Source: Lepidostoma basale (Eukaryota > Arthropoda > Insecta > Trichoptera > Lepidostomatidae). From it: a DNA stretch of 64,000 nt. Of the stretch, positions 20,370-32,399 are shown piece by piece. The stretch covers positions 434,001-498,000 of the forward strand of contig JAHDVF020000021.1 in NCBI GenBank assembly GCA_022606425.2. Direction: 5' to 3'. Position numbers and translations under genes: made by a program. The notes below the pieces were generated by a model. It was not told the DNA's origin. It made no database searches and saw only the letters and a list, made by a program, of their open reading frames with translations. Numbering within the stretch: the first letter of the stretch is position 1; each line of letters starts with the position of its first letter.

Positions 20370-21479
20370 AATACCATTGTTTAGATTTAAGTTCATAATT
20401 TTAAATACGTTTAAAACAATGTTTAATTCAGAATCACGAAAGCAATTTTATTGGGAAACTGTTTATGAATAAATTGATTTATACTCGTTTGTAAAATCAA
20501 AGGGATATGTTAAACAATGAAAAAAAGTATTTTTTGTAACCGTAGTAATTTTGGTATTTTCAATACAGTCATAAAGTAAACAGAAACAGTGAAAATATAC
20601 GTACTAAGGTGATATTGAGAAATTTGAGATCTATAGAAAGTAATAACAGGTGTTTTTGTGATTTGTTTTTTTTTACCAAGACTTTTTGTCATTTTCAGTT
20701 AAATTAAATATTATTATTTTACTAATTCTGCAGTTTTCTCATATAACTATCGATAAGCGCTTAGAATGGAACAATATTTAGAGCTAATGTTTTTTGGTTT
20801 AGCGAATATTTAAAAATAATTTTAATTTTAATTGTGTTTAATAGTAAAATTACAAATTAGTCATTTGTTTGTCAATATTTGCATTTTTAAGATAAGAAAT
20901 TAGTATATTAATTATTTTTTGAAGACAAATAAATTGAAAAACAAAAAAATATTGTTCGTGTCTTTTTATCGTATCAATAAAACATTTTTTGCGTTCATAA
21001 CTTTGTTCGTGTATTTAAACCGATTCTTCAATATAGTTAATAAAAAAATGTAAGCATGCATATTATTATTATGTTTTCAAATGCATGCGTGCGACAAAAA
21101 AATATACGTGAAAACCTCTTGATTATTTCATGGAAAAAAAAGAAAAAAAAAACATTAATAGAAATTGGCGGTGGCACCCACCTCAGTTAAAGGGGGCGAC
21201 CGTAGCGTATCTACCTATTAAATTAATAATTAAGCACTTTGAAAGTACTATTTTCGTGATTAAACATTTAAATTCAGAAGGGAATTATAAACACTTTTTT
21301 ATCAACTTTATATGTAAAATAAGTGAAATAAACGATGTTTTAAAATTCACCTTCCAAATTTATAATGGAACAACAGTATTCAACGCCTTTATCTCTAATA
21401 TAGTAAACATTTGAACTATCTATCAAAAATTCTAAAAGAATTGCATGTTATTATAATCGCATAAATAATCACCAATCTT
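20370..21479. other. AT-rich sequence downstream of the P450
   Basis: Further AATAAA signals; no gene or classed repeat. The frame at 21130 is AT-driven and rejected. Confidence 0.5.
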
Positions 21480-21680
21480 TTTTTGAGTTTATTTTTCTCT
21501 ACATGTTTCGAAAGCTTATTACCTCATCATTGGGAGAAAGACATAAACCGATTATGAAGGTGCGATCCTTCGAAACTTGTTGAGAAAAATAAGCTCTGAA
21601 GTGGAAAAAAGTTTTGAATTCATAAAAAAATCTGTATAATGAAATTCCACAGTGTTAACGCTTAAAGTTTATCTTTTGTA
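21480..21680. repeat. Family J repeat with two outward hammerhead-like motifs
   Basis: Minus strand (about 21510-21535) reads CCAATGATGAGG...CTTTC then GAAACATGTA. Plus strand (21549-21585) reads ATTATGAAGG-TGCGAT-CCTTC then GAAACTTGTT. It ends in GAAATTCCACAGTGTTAACG, a segment also seen near 7205 and 58100 and in part near 36465. A relative lies at 46605-46650. Confidence 0.45.
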
Positions 21681-21845
21681 TAATGCATAAATAATCATTT
21701 AAAATGTTTAATTAACATTGGATAAACGTATACCTTATTCCATAAAACTAGTAAACAATGACGCGATTCGTCTAATAAAGCTTGTTTCTTTATATAGATC
21801 GATAAAATATAGATAATGTTCCATACTATTTTACGATTTGGTAGA

Positions 21846-22312
21846 TCATGTATAAGACAGTCATCCTAACAAGGTATGAGGCGTTGTCAATGACAGCAAA
21901 ATCCGCAGAGCGACTGGATACTTTTGAGAGAAGAGTGCTGCAAAGAATTCTAGGACCTGTGAATGACGGTGAAGGCTGGAGAGTGCGGCATAATTACGAT
22001 CTGTACCAATTTTACAAAGCTCCCAGTCTCTCCACACAAGTCAGACTGAATAGACTGAGATGGGCCAGTCACGTGCAGAGGATGCCATCATCGCGAACCC
22101 CACAAAAGATTGCTGGAGTCGCACCCAGGTGGTAGAAGACCCATTGGATGACCAAGGCTGTGATGGGAGTATGAATTTGGAAGAGATGGGGTGAAATTGT
22201 TACGAGTTTCAGATTAGAGGGTTGAAACGGAGGATAGGAGGAATTGGAGGCGAAGGATACTGGAGGCTAAGACTCGATATGGGCTGTAGGGCCAACGAAG
22301 AAGAAGAATGGA
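21846..22312 (+). repeat. Non-LTR retrotransposon C-terminal fragment
   Basis: Reads RLDTFERRVLQRILGPVNDG, then LNRLRWASHVQRMPSSRTPQ, typical of the end of an RT ORF. Ends GAAGAAGAAGAATGG. Frame broken at 22136. Confidence 0.75.
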
Positions 22313-22604
22313 GGCGGTGATCCAGAAAAGGTTTGGAGCCTATGCTAGAAGTGATAATTGCATCAATGATAATTAAGAAGCATACTCACTTTACTTTACT
22401 TTTTAACGTTCGTTATTGGAAGCACCCCTTTAGCAACTTTTGATCTTTATGCAAATTCAAAGATTTTCACCGAAGCTTTCAAGGATAATTGAAACTTCTA
22501 TCAGCGTATCTTTATCTCGAAACTTTCTTAACTGTTAAAAGTATTAATTGTTGTACGAAAGTGAAAATCTTATAGTTAATAAGTTTCTTTGTATAGAGGC
22601 ATTG

Positions 22605-23275
22605 AACCTTGTGTATAGACCCTTATGTAAAGCTTAGAGTTGTCAGAAGAAGAAAGAAAGTAGGATAAATGCCGTTGAAATGAGACCACTAAGAAGAATG
22701 TATAAAATAATACCGAACTAAGAAGTATGATTGGAATATAATGCAGAAGAATGCATCCTAAATAAATTTAAGAAAAGATCACTAATTTGGTTTGGACATA
22801 TGAAACGATGATATTAACGAGTAAAGTGGAGGAACGTTGGGAAGTTGGTAGAAGGCAGTTGTCCAAGCAGCGGAACATAAAAGAATGGACAGGAATTACA
22901 AGAGTTCAGAACCTGGTCCAAATGGCGCAGGACAGAGATGCCTTTGCTGCAGTGATCGTCAACGTTGGGGGGACCTGACACGGCACCGAAAAAAGAAGAA
23001 TATGAAACGAATAAATGAGAACAAAATTGCTTAAAAGTATATATATACGAGTAGTGTAAATGGAAAAATAAGTCTAGGAAGGCCAGGGAAGGAGTGTCAT
23101 GACCAAAATAATTAATTACCAAAAGGCGGCCATTTTCGAAGTCGAAACACTCGACAAGCGTGCGTATCACGGTGTGTGGATGTAGAAGGGGCGCGAGAGT
23201 TTTGTCAGTATAAAAGAGTGTGACAGTCTATCCTCTCTGCCTATTTCTTCGGAGAAACGGCTTGATGGTTAGTTA
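22605..23275 (+). repeat. LINE family A copy interrupted by a family C insertion
   Basis: Two A parts (22605-22808 and 23011-23275) flank a C fragment. The A sequence TTTGGACATATGAAACG resumes after the insert, via a duplication of ATATGAAACGA. Confidence 0.8.
22809..22999 (+). repeat. Family C non-LTR 3' end nested in family A, with 11-bp target duplication
   Basis: A 5'-truncated 3' end encoding ...TRVQNLVQMAQDRDAFAAV then GACACGGCACCGAA and an AAAAGAAGA tail. The 11-nt target duplication ATATGAAACGA is at 22798-22808 and 23000-23010. Confidence 0.85.
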
Positions 23276-23454
23276 GTCTTATTAATAATTTAACTATCTT
23301 CTCCCGAATTTTATTTTAAAACTATAGTTACATTATATGTTGTTTATTTATTTAAAAATACTACACTAGCCATTTCTATTCTTTGCTGTATCTATAAACC
23401 TGGATCATTGCTCTTTGAGAAGATTCTCATTTAATGTTTGGCTTTTATGCTATA

Positions 23455-23635
23455 TTATATTCACAAAAAGACCAGGAAGGCCCAAGATGCGATGGATGGA
23501 CTCTGTCAGAGTTGATACATCTACATTACACATTACAAACTGGAGAGCAAAGGAAGGAGAAAGACAGGAATGGAAGAGACTTGTGAATTTAGCCAAGTCC
23601 CACCCTGGGCTCTCGTACTTATGATAATGATGATG
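23455..23635 (+). repeat. Non-LTR retrotransposon extreme 3' end
   Basis: KRPGRPKMRWMDSVRVDTST and WRAKEGERQEWKRLVNLAKS followed by a stop and an ATGATGAT-like tail: the C-terminal end of an RT ORF, of a different type from family A. Confidence 0.75.
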
Positions 23636-24469
23636 TTATACGAAATTATATATTGTAGAAACCGGGTGGTGGTTTAAGGGATAGAACCATAGGCTCCTGA
23701 TCCAAGGGACTTTCAAGCCTGGAAACAACCAGATTCCTTCTTTATTTTCTACTCATATTGCAGATTGTAAAAAAATAATATTCAACGTAATTCCATAACA
23801 TCAAAAGAGAGTGAATTTTGTAATGACGCAATCGTTAAGAATAAAATATAAATTCAATTTATCTACTTATATATCTGATTATATACAATAGATGTATTAA
23901 TATTTTACTTATATCATTCTGTCGTGAACAGAGGTCTCAAAAATAGTAAAAAAATCTCATATCTGACCTTATGTCTCTATTTGAAAAGGTTAAGTACTGG
24001 GAGAATAATTTATTGTTTTTATAAATAATAATATAAGTCACGACTGGTACTTAGATGGCGGATGATCATTTTAACCAAATAATTACACCAGTAAATCAAG
24101 GGAACGGTTGAAATTCACAGCTATTTTTGCCTTATTCAACACGTTTTTGTACATATTTATTCGCCTGACCCGAACACAATTAAAAAATCATATTTAATAA
24201 AAAAAAAAACTTTTTTTATAAGTGCGCCTGCAATTTTAATAAGATAATAAACTATGGAAATTAATGTTTAAATATTTTATATATGATTTGGGGCAAGGAA
24301 TAAATATTTACAAACGATATTTTTCTACTTGAGAAAACAGACAATTATCTAATCGTGAATTTACATTTGAGTCTTTAAAGATGTTGTTTTGAATAATTAG
24401 AAACGAACTTTCTTTTGGAAATGATACGATTATTGTTATTTGAATAATGACGTATAGCTCTTTATTTAT

Positions 24470-24865
24470 TGTAGTATTATGTGCCTATCCGAAAGAGATA
24501 AACGGAGACTAGAGGCTTTTGAGATGTGGTCCTATAGAAGACTATTAGGAATTTCCTGGAGAGACCACATCACGAACGAGGAGGTTCTTCAAATAATCGA
24601 AGGAGGAAGGCACCTGCTCAGGACCTTGTCGGAAAGGCGTGCAAGATGGATCGGCCATGTAATACGACAAGAAGGCCTCTTGCATGCCATAATGGAGGGT
24701 ATGACCGAGGGGACAAACTCTAGGGGACGCCCACGCCGAGAGGTTGGTGGACGTGCGCTGCTCATCATATGCAGATTTCAAAAGAGCCTAACAAAACAGG
24801 GAAGAATGGAAGAGAAGAATAGAGGAAATTGCTGCAAACCATACCCAGGATTGAAACTTTCTAAT
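24470..24865 (+). repeat. Non-LTR retrotransposon C-terminal fragment
   Basis: RRLEAFEMWSYRRLLGISWR and RRARWIGHVIRQEGLLHAIM are classic RT C-terminal signatures. It runs into a SINE-like B element, which explains the long accidental frame (24479-25117). Confidence 0.8.
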
Positions 24866-25130
24866 AATAATGTGTTATACTATTTTTATTTTTTTTCTTT
24901 ATTTTATATCATTGTATTTTATGTTATTTATTTTAGATTTATTATGCGGACGTTGGACGATCAAAATGTGCGCGGGAGATGCCTATTAGTGGCGATGAGG
25001 TTCGCAACCCAACACACCGCGTCTCCGGCGGGGGCGAAAAAAGATGGATGGAGTGCCGCATCGGTTAAAGTGTGGCAGTTCATTATTTATACCTACCCCT
25101 TCGGCAAGACGGCGTGATGGTTAGTAAGGT
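24865..25130 (+). repeat. SINE-like family B copy
   Basis: The same order as at 1.2 kb: AT-rich region, GGACGTTGGACGATC core, GCGATGAGGTTCGCAACCC, tail AAGACGGCGTGATGGTTAG. It lies directly behind another LINE fragment, so one long ORF spans both by chance. Confidence 0.75.
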
Positions 25131-26049
25131 TGTTAGATATTTATTATCAGTATGTGTTTTTTTTCTTGTCAATTTATTTAACTATTCAAAATGCATTCTG
25201 ACACACCCAAAATTTAATTGATTTAGTTTTATTATTTTTTTAATACCCATTTTCCATAACAGGAAATTTCTTACTCCTGTATTTTTATGTTAGATGGTAA
25301 ATTTTAAAAATAACTGAAGATAATAATTGGTTGTTAATTCATTAAATGCATTGTGCTATATGAAAATGGTTGACATTATCAACTTTCACTGTTTTTATAT
25401 TAAGAACTGAGCAAGTGGGTGGAACTGTGAGCACATTGCCAATAATTACTTTTTACTTCCCAGACTGCGATCATTGTTTAAAGAGAATATGTTTATACAC
25501 ACCGTGTTAAGCCAATAGTTATTACTAATTCTAACAAAACATTTTCAAATTGGGATTTTTGTAATATTTAATTACCTGGGAGAATATTTTTTTGGAATGC
25601 CATGTCTTTACTGTGCAAACTGTACACTTTTCAAATAATTTATGTCTCCTCTCGGATTTATGTTAACTCCAAGGAAATTTTGCAGTTTCTTAATCAAAGC
25701 TTGATTTTGTTCTTGAATATATCAATTATTACTTTTTAATTTAAAGACTAAAGTTTTCGTAGCCCGTAATATACGCATTTTTTCATTTCAAATGTTCAAT
25801 TGGTATTGATAAACACCTACGACAAGATATAACTTCTTAATATATTGTTATTGATAAAATATATAATATTTAAACTTATTGGTCACTTTTTGTCCAAACT
25901 CTTAAAATAGTTAAAGCTATCGCCTAATTCTATTTTTTACAGATATGCACTAAACATGTCTTAATTAATTTTTTTAATTCAGCTAAATTCTATACCTTCT
26001 TTCTGAAAATAAACTGAAGACATAAAAAAAATATTGTTAACGTTCATAT
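25131..26049. other. AT-rich intergenic sequence
   Basis: Nothing recognised apart from a slightly GC-richer stretch near 25400-25480. Confidence 0.5.
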
Positions 26050-26440
26050 TTAGAACACCGATTAACTTTGTCAGACCGATAATGACCTACGGTGTGGAGT
26101 AAGAGCAGTCACAACTCAAACAAACAATCTTCTCGATACCTCAGAGATGAAAACTCATCTCGCCATTGCAGAAATAACTCTCAGAGTGAAAATACGGAAA
26201 TAATGAACTAAGGACATCACGAGATGGAGCAGAACGAGGAGATGATTCTGGTGAGACCATGCCTTACGTACACTCACAGAATCGCATTCACCGATTCAAA
26301 TGAAATACCCGTAGGCCAACGTCTATCTGGCAAGACACCCAAAAATGGCGAGATCGCTGGTCTTCCGCATTGCAAGAGAAAGCAAATTTCGAGGCAATAC
26401 ATCATCAGCTGATCCAATCGAATGAGAAGTAGAAAAAAGT
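26050..26440 (+). repeat. Decayed non-LTR retrotransposon fragment
   Basis: Reads FVRPIMTYGVE near the start and WRDRWSSALQEKANFEAIHH near the end, with stops and shifts between. Confidence 0.65.
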
Positions 26441-26472
26441 ATCTTTTAATTTTTATAATCATTTAATTAATA

Positions 26473-26525
26473 GATACATCAACACCTAAGTACTTGTACA
26501 ACAAGTACTTAGGTGTTGATGTATC
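26473..26525. repeat. 25-bp perfect snap-back palindrome at a LINE 5' truncation
   Basis: Left arm 26473-26497 and right arm 26501-26525 are perfect complements around a 3-nt loop. The right arm is ordinary LINE coding sequence (KYLGVDV); the left arm is its inverted duplicate. Confidence 0.9.
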
Positions 26526-27035
26526 AAGCAGCAGTGACCTCTACGGAGAAGTAAGTGAACTTACAAACAGGACCCCCGTTGTGGCTGGTTGTTTGACGAA
26601 TGCTGTTTGGAAAAATAAAAATATGCTAAAAGAGAGCAAAATTTGAATCAACAAGACATGCGTACGTCTTATAATGACATATGGAATAGAAAGAGAGCTG
26701 ACACCATCAGAACTAAAAATCTTCTAAGAACAATGAAGACTATCCGATCCGTTGCGGGAACGACACTCCGAGACAGAATAAGAAATTCTGAAATAAGAAA
26801 GATCTACAATGTAGAAGATGTCGTGCGATTGGGAAGACTGAGAAGACGCTACTGGAGAGATTATGTGGAAAGAGCAGGTTCTGAAAGAATGATAAATATA
26901 GCCGCAAATAAAGTACCAACAGGAAATCGACCTGCAGGAAGACCACCAAAAAGATGGCGAGACAGTTGGACATCTGCATCCCAGGAACAGGCTCAGAGAA
27001 ATAACAGGACACAGTCATAAATAAGCAGAAGAAGA
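26501..27035 (+). repeat. 5'-truncated non-LTR retrotransposon, RT C-terminus and 3' end
   Basis: Reads KYLGVDVSSSSDLYGEVSEL, then a TGA at about 26644, then TIRSVAGTTLRDRIRNSEIR, VERAGSERMIN and PAGRPPKRWRDSW. Ends AATAAGCAGAAGAAGAAG. One stop apart it is well preserved. Confidence 0.82.
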
Positions 27036-27488
27036 AGCGAAGATTTAAATAATTATATATGGATTATGCCATACTAAAACCTTATTAAATCCGCTTAAGG
27101 TTCATGTAAATATATTGGCAATCGCTATTTTACTTATGTATTGCTTCAAACTTAAGAGTTAGGACATCATACCCGTTATTCGCGGATTTGTATTGCATTT
27201 AGGTAATCTAAAACTAAATATGACATTAGTGAATAAGTGTATAACATTCTAGTGCCACGGTACAATTAAATTAATGGTGTAAAACAACAGAAAATCTCAT
27301 AAAACAGAATCGAATTACGCGATGCCATTGTCTCACTACGGCTCCCAGCTATTCGGCGTGACCGCATCCCCGCTGCCCGCGGCCAGCTCTCTTCACACAG
27401 AGTCGCCGCATTAGGTCATTTTTCAAATAGCATAGTTAGGTTAAGCTAGGTTAGGTAATTGACAAATATATTTGTTTGTATCACATAC

Positions 27489-27550
27489 CTCCTGTCTCGG
27501 CGTCTCTTGGCTGTCCCGGTGGCCTTGATGGTTCTGTATAATGACATCAT
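27489..27550 (-). CDS. Candidate first coding exon of an unknown minus-strand gene
   Basis: Minus strand: two ATGs, then S-L-Y-R-T-I-K-A-T-G-T-A-K-R-R-R-D-R and donor AG|GTATGT. Basic N-terminus, GC-richer than its surroundings; upstream sequence (27550-27610) is free of known repeats. The next exon would be at lower coordinates. Not recognised. Confidence 0.33.
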
Positions 27551-27834
27551 CTTGAAATCAGAATCCCAGGTGATCTAACAAACAGTTCAATTTGCTTCAC
27601 TTGTCCCCATAAGCACTTCAACAATTTGAGACACTTGTATTTTGTTATGAACACTTATATTGCACTTATTAATGAATTTCAAATTATATGACTCGATCTA
27701 TAATATGAAGAGTGTATTGACCTTTTCAATTATAAAGAATGTTTTGATTCGGCGCACAATTTAATTAAATGATTAGTGAAGGCAACATGGTGAATGGTGC
27801 TTAAATATGAGTCATCATAAACAAAACCTAACTG

Positions 27835-28112
27835 CAAGAGAATGCAGAGCAGACTTCAACGTTATACATAATTCTACTAAGATGATTTGAACATTATAAA
27901 CTCAACATAAAGTGTAAGTAATATAAATCAATCGAGGAAAACTGTGGACACGTGGCATGACCAATAAATGAAACACACATGGAGTTATTAAAATCGAATG
28001 AGAAAGTTGGGAGATTGTGAAGCAGATTAGAAAAGGGTGTAAACATAGAAGAATTTTGTGGTCCATCCCTTCTGCCTCTCCACCAATCCTCAAGCACACG
28101 GCGTGATTGTTA
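27835..28112 (+). repeat. Old LINE family A copy
   Basis: Strongly diverged: GTGGCATGACCAATAAATGA and ACACGGCGTGATTGTTA remain. Confidence 0.5.
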
Positions 28113-30399
28113 TTTATAATGTTTTGAAAACCGACCTTGGTCTTCTTCATTATTTATGGTCGTTAGCAATTGAACTTCAATATTGAATTGAATAATTCTA
28201 ATGATTTGTATGTTTTCGATATTTACTTTGATATTTTCAGCATTTTTTTCATTTGTAAACGTGAGTCTGCGATTTACAATTTGAACGAAAATAAGTATGA
28301 GTAATTTCGATAGACGTAATAAATAATAAATATGGACATAAAATTGCTAAAGCCAAAGGCAACCGAGTACTTACACACTCGTCCAGCCCATAGCGGTATT
28401 TTTACGTCGATATCGTGGCGCGATGTTGCGAAATTCTTTAATTTATGAATCTGGGACAATGTATACACCCGAGTTGACCATTTTTACGCCGGTCCCAAGA
28501 ACTCGTATGACGGCACCAGGCTGGTCCAGGCAGGCGCGGAGTGAAACTAAAAGTCGTGTGAAAGGGAGAGTTCTGATAATAGAGCGCGCAGGAAACTTTC
28601 TGTCATTCAATTATTGATAAATACATGCGCACTAGGGGAGTACTTGTTATGCAGAGCTTCAGTAACTTCGCTGTATAATTGAATACCATTATGTTAGTGG
28701 CTATTATTTATTTATATTACAAACAAGATTAGTGGTTTCAATCATTGTTGAGCTAATAATCATCATATGGTTTATATCCAATATTATCATTTTAAATTTC
28801 CTTTTGTTTAATTTTGTAGCAATAATATCGCTATTTATTATTTCTTAAACATTTATGTAAAACTCCTTTTTTGATATACTATATATTATATACTACTATA
28901 TACTAATACAATAAAGCTTATAGAATACAGGCGTTTTCATTCGTATTAATTAATTAAAAATATCTTTACTTATAAATTGAGTACGTTGACATAATAAAAA
29001 AACTGATCCGTACATAAATATGGGCTTTGAAATTTTTAAGCTAAATAAATACATTATTCTTACATAAAAATATAAACTTTTTAATATTGATATTAATTAA
29101 CTCTTTAATAAAGCGAGCGACGTGTCTTTGCATTTAGCCTTGATAAGGCATATCAAATGTAAATATTAGATGTTGCCCTTATAAATCGGATATTTACAAT
29201 ACAAGCTTTAGATATACTTTTTGTAAAAATATCGACGTAAAGACTTTCGGCCCCTCTATTGTGTTTTTAAATAATAATTTTGGTCATAGATTCATGCTAG
29301 AAGTTTATTATAAATAATGATATTAAAAATATATCACTAGAAGAAGCTAGTGAAATAAAACTAAATATGTTTATTTTATATAATTGTATTTTTATTATTT
29401 TTTATCCATATTTAATTTGCTAATAGCAAACACGTTAATCTTGTTACATAATAGAGTACCATTTTCGTTTTTTATACTTTAAACATATTCCTTTTGCCTA
29501 CCTATACTCGTATTTTAAAAGTAGAACATACTGATTTATTCAAAGTAACCATCGAGAATTCTATAATTGAACGTCTCTACAATGTAAGTTCAAATTCCTC
29601 ATATATAATTAGAAGTACTTTATATGTTCGGTGTGGAATCAGATCGTTAAGCCTTCAACAGTTACGCGGCGAGTTAAACCGATTCACTAATTGATATCTT
29701 CAACAAAACGAGACGGGTACTTCTCACACAGATTTGCCAATAGCCCCATTAGATACGTAATTACTGTTTCAATCAATTGCATACATCTTCTATACCCACA
29801 TTTGGTGCCCGCGCATAACCTGTTATTCCTACCACCGTGCGCTGTAATGCCAACCAATTATTTATAACCTAACTATTCACTATTCTATTTTGCAACTGTA
29901 AATAAAATACTTTAATATCTTACTGTAGTTAAAGGGGAAATAGTTGCAGTACAGTGTGCTTAGAAACAAACGTACTAAATATACATATTCACTGGAGAAA
30001 CAATTCACAAAATATGTAATTAGAGAACATGTTCTGCCCCTATGAATAGCACTATAGCACAGAGCCCTTGAGATGATTAATTCATAAAAATGGCGCTCTA
30101 TAAATCATCCAATTTATTATTATTATTATATAAAGCATAGAACTGGCTAAATATATATTTTTTTATATACAGCAGAGAAGGGGTTCCCAGCACATACCCG
30201 ATGCTGTTATTGGGCGCAGCGTCGCCCTTTCGTCAGCCTCGCTTATGCACTTCCTAGCCCAGTTCCCCAATCCATCCGGGACTAACATTTAATTTAATAT
30301 ATAGCAATCGCAAGGGGATGCCAGACCGCATTTAATCTAATATTTTTTCCCCTTCTATATCCCGCTCACTTACACATGTAAACTTACACTATAGTCTTA
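28113..30399. other. Mostly AT-rich intergenic sequence
   Basis: Holds a unique GC-richer stretch (28390-28620, frame MLRNSLIYESGTMYTPEL, not supported), family F scraps (28925-28965, 29085-29165), and an unclassified GC-richer stretch at 30175-30350 (GGGCGCAGCGTCGCCC). Confidence 0.45.
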
Positions 30400-30635
30400 T
30401 AGCTATTTGTATACAGCAGGTCATTTGAATCCAATCACTGTATGCAATTTGTCTTTAGCTATTCTAATGATTCTCATGACATGTGATAGGTAGTTAATCT
30501 ATCACCATTTTATTGTCACTTGAATTCTACACCAGACCAAAGTCAGTGTGGCAATCACATTGCCATCGCCGCGAATCAAACCCGGAACCTTCTATGTAGC
30601 AGTAGTAGCTCTTGCCACTCTGCCACGAAGGTCGT
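30400..30635 (-). repeat. tRNA-derived SINE (family D), full length
   Basis: Minus strand head CACGACGACCTTCGTGGCAG and B box GGGTTTGATTC, followed by the D body to ACAGTGATTGGATTC. Confidence 0.8.
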
Positions 30636-30839
30636 CGTGTGGATGAATTTGTATTGATATTTCTAAGAAAGAATGTCAGTCATCGATATATATTTAAGTT
30701 AATTCAGAATGTAAGAAAATGTAATGAACACAATAAAAAGGACAACCACCCGTTTAAAATACTTTTTACAGTGAGAAATAAAACGTTTTTTCTCGAAAAC
30801 AGTATTTTTAAAGTACTTCATTAATAATTTCTTAATTAG

Positions 30840-31440
30840 ATACGGCACGGTCGCCCTCTTTAAATGCTTTTACACCCTCCGCTTGGCTCTGGGCTCGCTA
30901 CCGCTCCCTAAATGTCTCCAGCACCTAATGGGGACGATACACAGAAAAAATGAAAGAAGAAAGGATGCCTTAAAAATATTAATGATGTGAATGTATTGAA
31001 ATTGTGTGTTGATGTGTATAATTGTATATTACAGCTTAGAAGCTTATCCATTTCATTCAAAAAGTGAATCAAATAATGGATGTGAGGTCAATTTTTAAAT
31101 GACCCAATAAGCCCATGGCCACCTATAAGTCATGATTTCTGGCACATGCCTAAATCAAAGATGCTACATTTAAAAGCGAAATTATAGGCTAACCTTTTTA
31201 TTGCTGACAGAGTCGTGGGCAAGCCTAATTTAAATAATAAATAATTGGATACGTTTCATTCGAACAACCTGCCATTTTGCATCACGGGCGGGTGGTACTC
31301 GCCTCGGACGTTATGAGACAACTATTGCAAAATCGCCGCCGATTATGGAAAAGAATATGGGTGCGTACTGCGTCTCTCCACGTATCTATTACACTCTCAT
31401 ATGTGTGTAAAGTTTATATTTTAATCTTGAATTAAAACTT
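30840..31440. other. Intergenic sequence with unclassified GC-richer patches
   Basis: 30845-30940 (GCTCTGGGCTCGCTACCGC) and 31270-31390 (CGGGCGGGTGGTACTCGCC) stand out; neither gives a convincing frame or repeat. Confidence 0.4.
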
Positions 31441-31606
31441 TTTTTTTTCATTTTTAAGTTTGTTCATAGCGACATGTCGACATATCTTTGATGAAGTTGC
31501 AAAACTTTTAAAACATGCCGAGAAAGATAAACTCAAAAGTGGGGAAAAAGTAAAAAAAATCATCTTAAATCGTGTTACAACGTATTTATAATATCGACAG
31601 TTTAAA

Positions 31607-31798
31607 ACGCGATCAAATAAATCAAATATTGAATGTCGGCCACGTGAGGAGTCAGAGAAATCGACGCGCGTGCATGACACGATGTATGAATGTTTAGGAA
31701 TCGAGAGAAATATGTCAGGAAAGAAAAGTGTTGCAGTCCATTCTTTCTGCCTATCTCTTCAGGAAAACGGCGTGATGGTTAGTTAGTTAGTTAGTTTT
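31607..31798 (+). repeat. LINE family A tail
   Basis: GCGATCAAATAAATCAAATA to ACGGCGTGATGG plus TTAGTTAGTTAG. Confidence 0.8.
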
Positions 31799-31959
31799 TA
31801 TTAAGACATTTTTTTTAAATGAAGTTATTGTTTTAAGTAGTTCTTATAACAGATTTTATTATGAATTGCGATTTTATGTATAGCTTACGTATCGTAAATT
31901 CTTTTTCTCGTAAATAATACGTTTCAGGAAGCTTAACAGAATATCTACCAAACTAAAAT

Positions 31960-32185
31960 GACTGACGACCTTCGTAGCAGAGTGGTGAGAGCTCTGACTG
32001 CCATCCCGAAGGTTCCGGGTTCGATTCCCAGCGATGACATTGTTATTGTCATTGGTCTGGTGTAGAATCCACATAACAATTAAATAGCGATGGATTAGCT
32101 ACCTATCACATGTCACGAGAATCAATATAATTGCTAAAAACAAATTGTATACAGTAATTGGGTTCAAATGACCTGTTTTATACGA
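31960..32185 (+). repeat. tRNA-derived SINE (family D), best copy
   Basis: A box TAGCAGAGTGG (31975-31985) and B box GGTTCGATTCC (32018-32028) of an RNA polymerase III promoter, in the order and spacing of a tRNA. Then the D body (GTGTAGAATCCACATAACAA) to GTAATTGGGTTCAAATGACC. Too degenerate around the anticodon arm to be a working tRNA. Confidence 0.85.
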
Positions 32186-32399
32186 AAAAACTAATATATT
32201 TGAAACATTTTTTTATGAAAACATACAACAATCTTAAAGAATGAATCATTAAGGTCGATTGGACACATGGAAATATGAAATTAAGATAGACTTGGTATTG
32301 AAATTTTATTATTGACCACTTAACAGAAAATATTACTTGTACATCTAAATACAATATATATTAAACAATATAAGTGAAATATATGTTTATTATTTTAGT

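Noticed and set aside
24479..25117. 212-codon open frame
   Set aside because: The first part is a non-LTR RT C-terminal fragment and the rest is a SINE-like B element read through by chance; the homologous B copy at 1.2 kb is in a different context.
27430..27460. TTAGG-rich stretch (GTTAGGTTAAGCTAGGTTAG) as an interstitial telomere repeat
   Set aside because: Only three scattered TTAGG units, not in tandem.
31960..32040. tRNA gene
   Set aside because: A and B boxes are present but arms do not pair into a full cloverleaf and the same head recurs in six degenerate copies attached to one SINE body.
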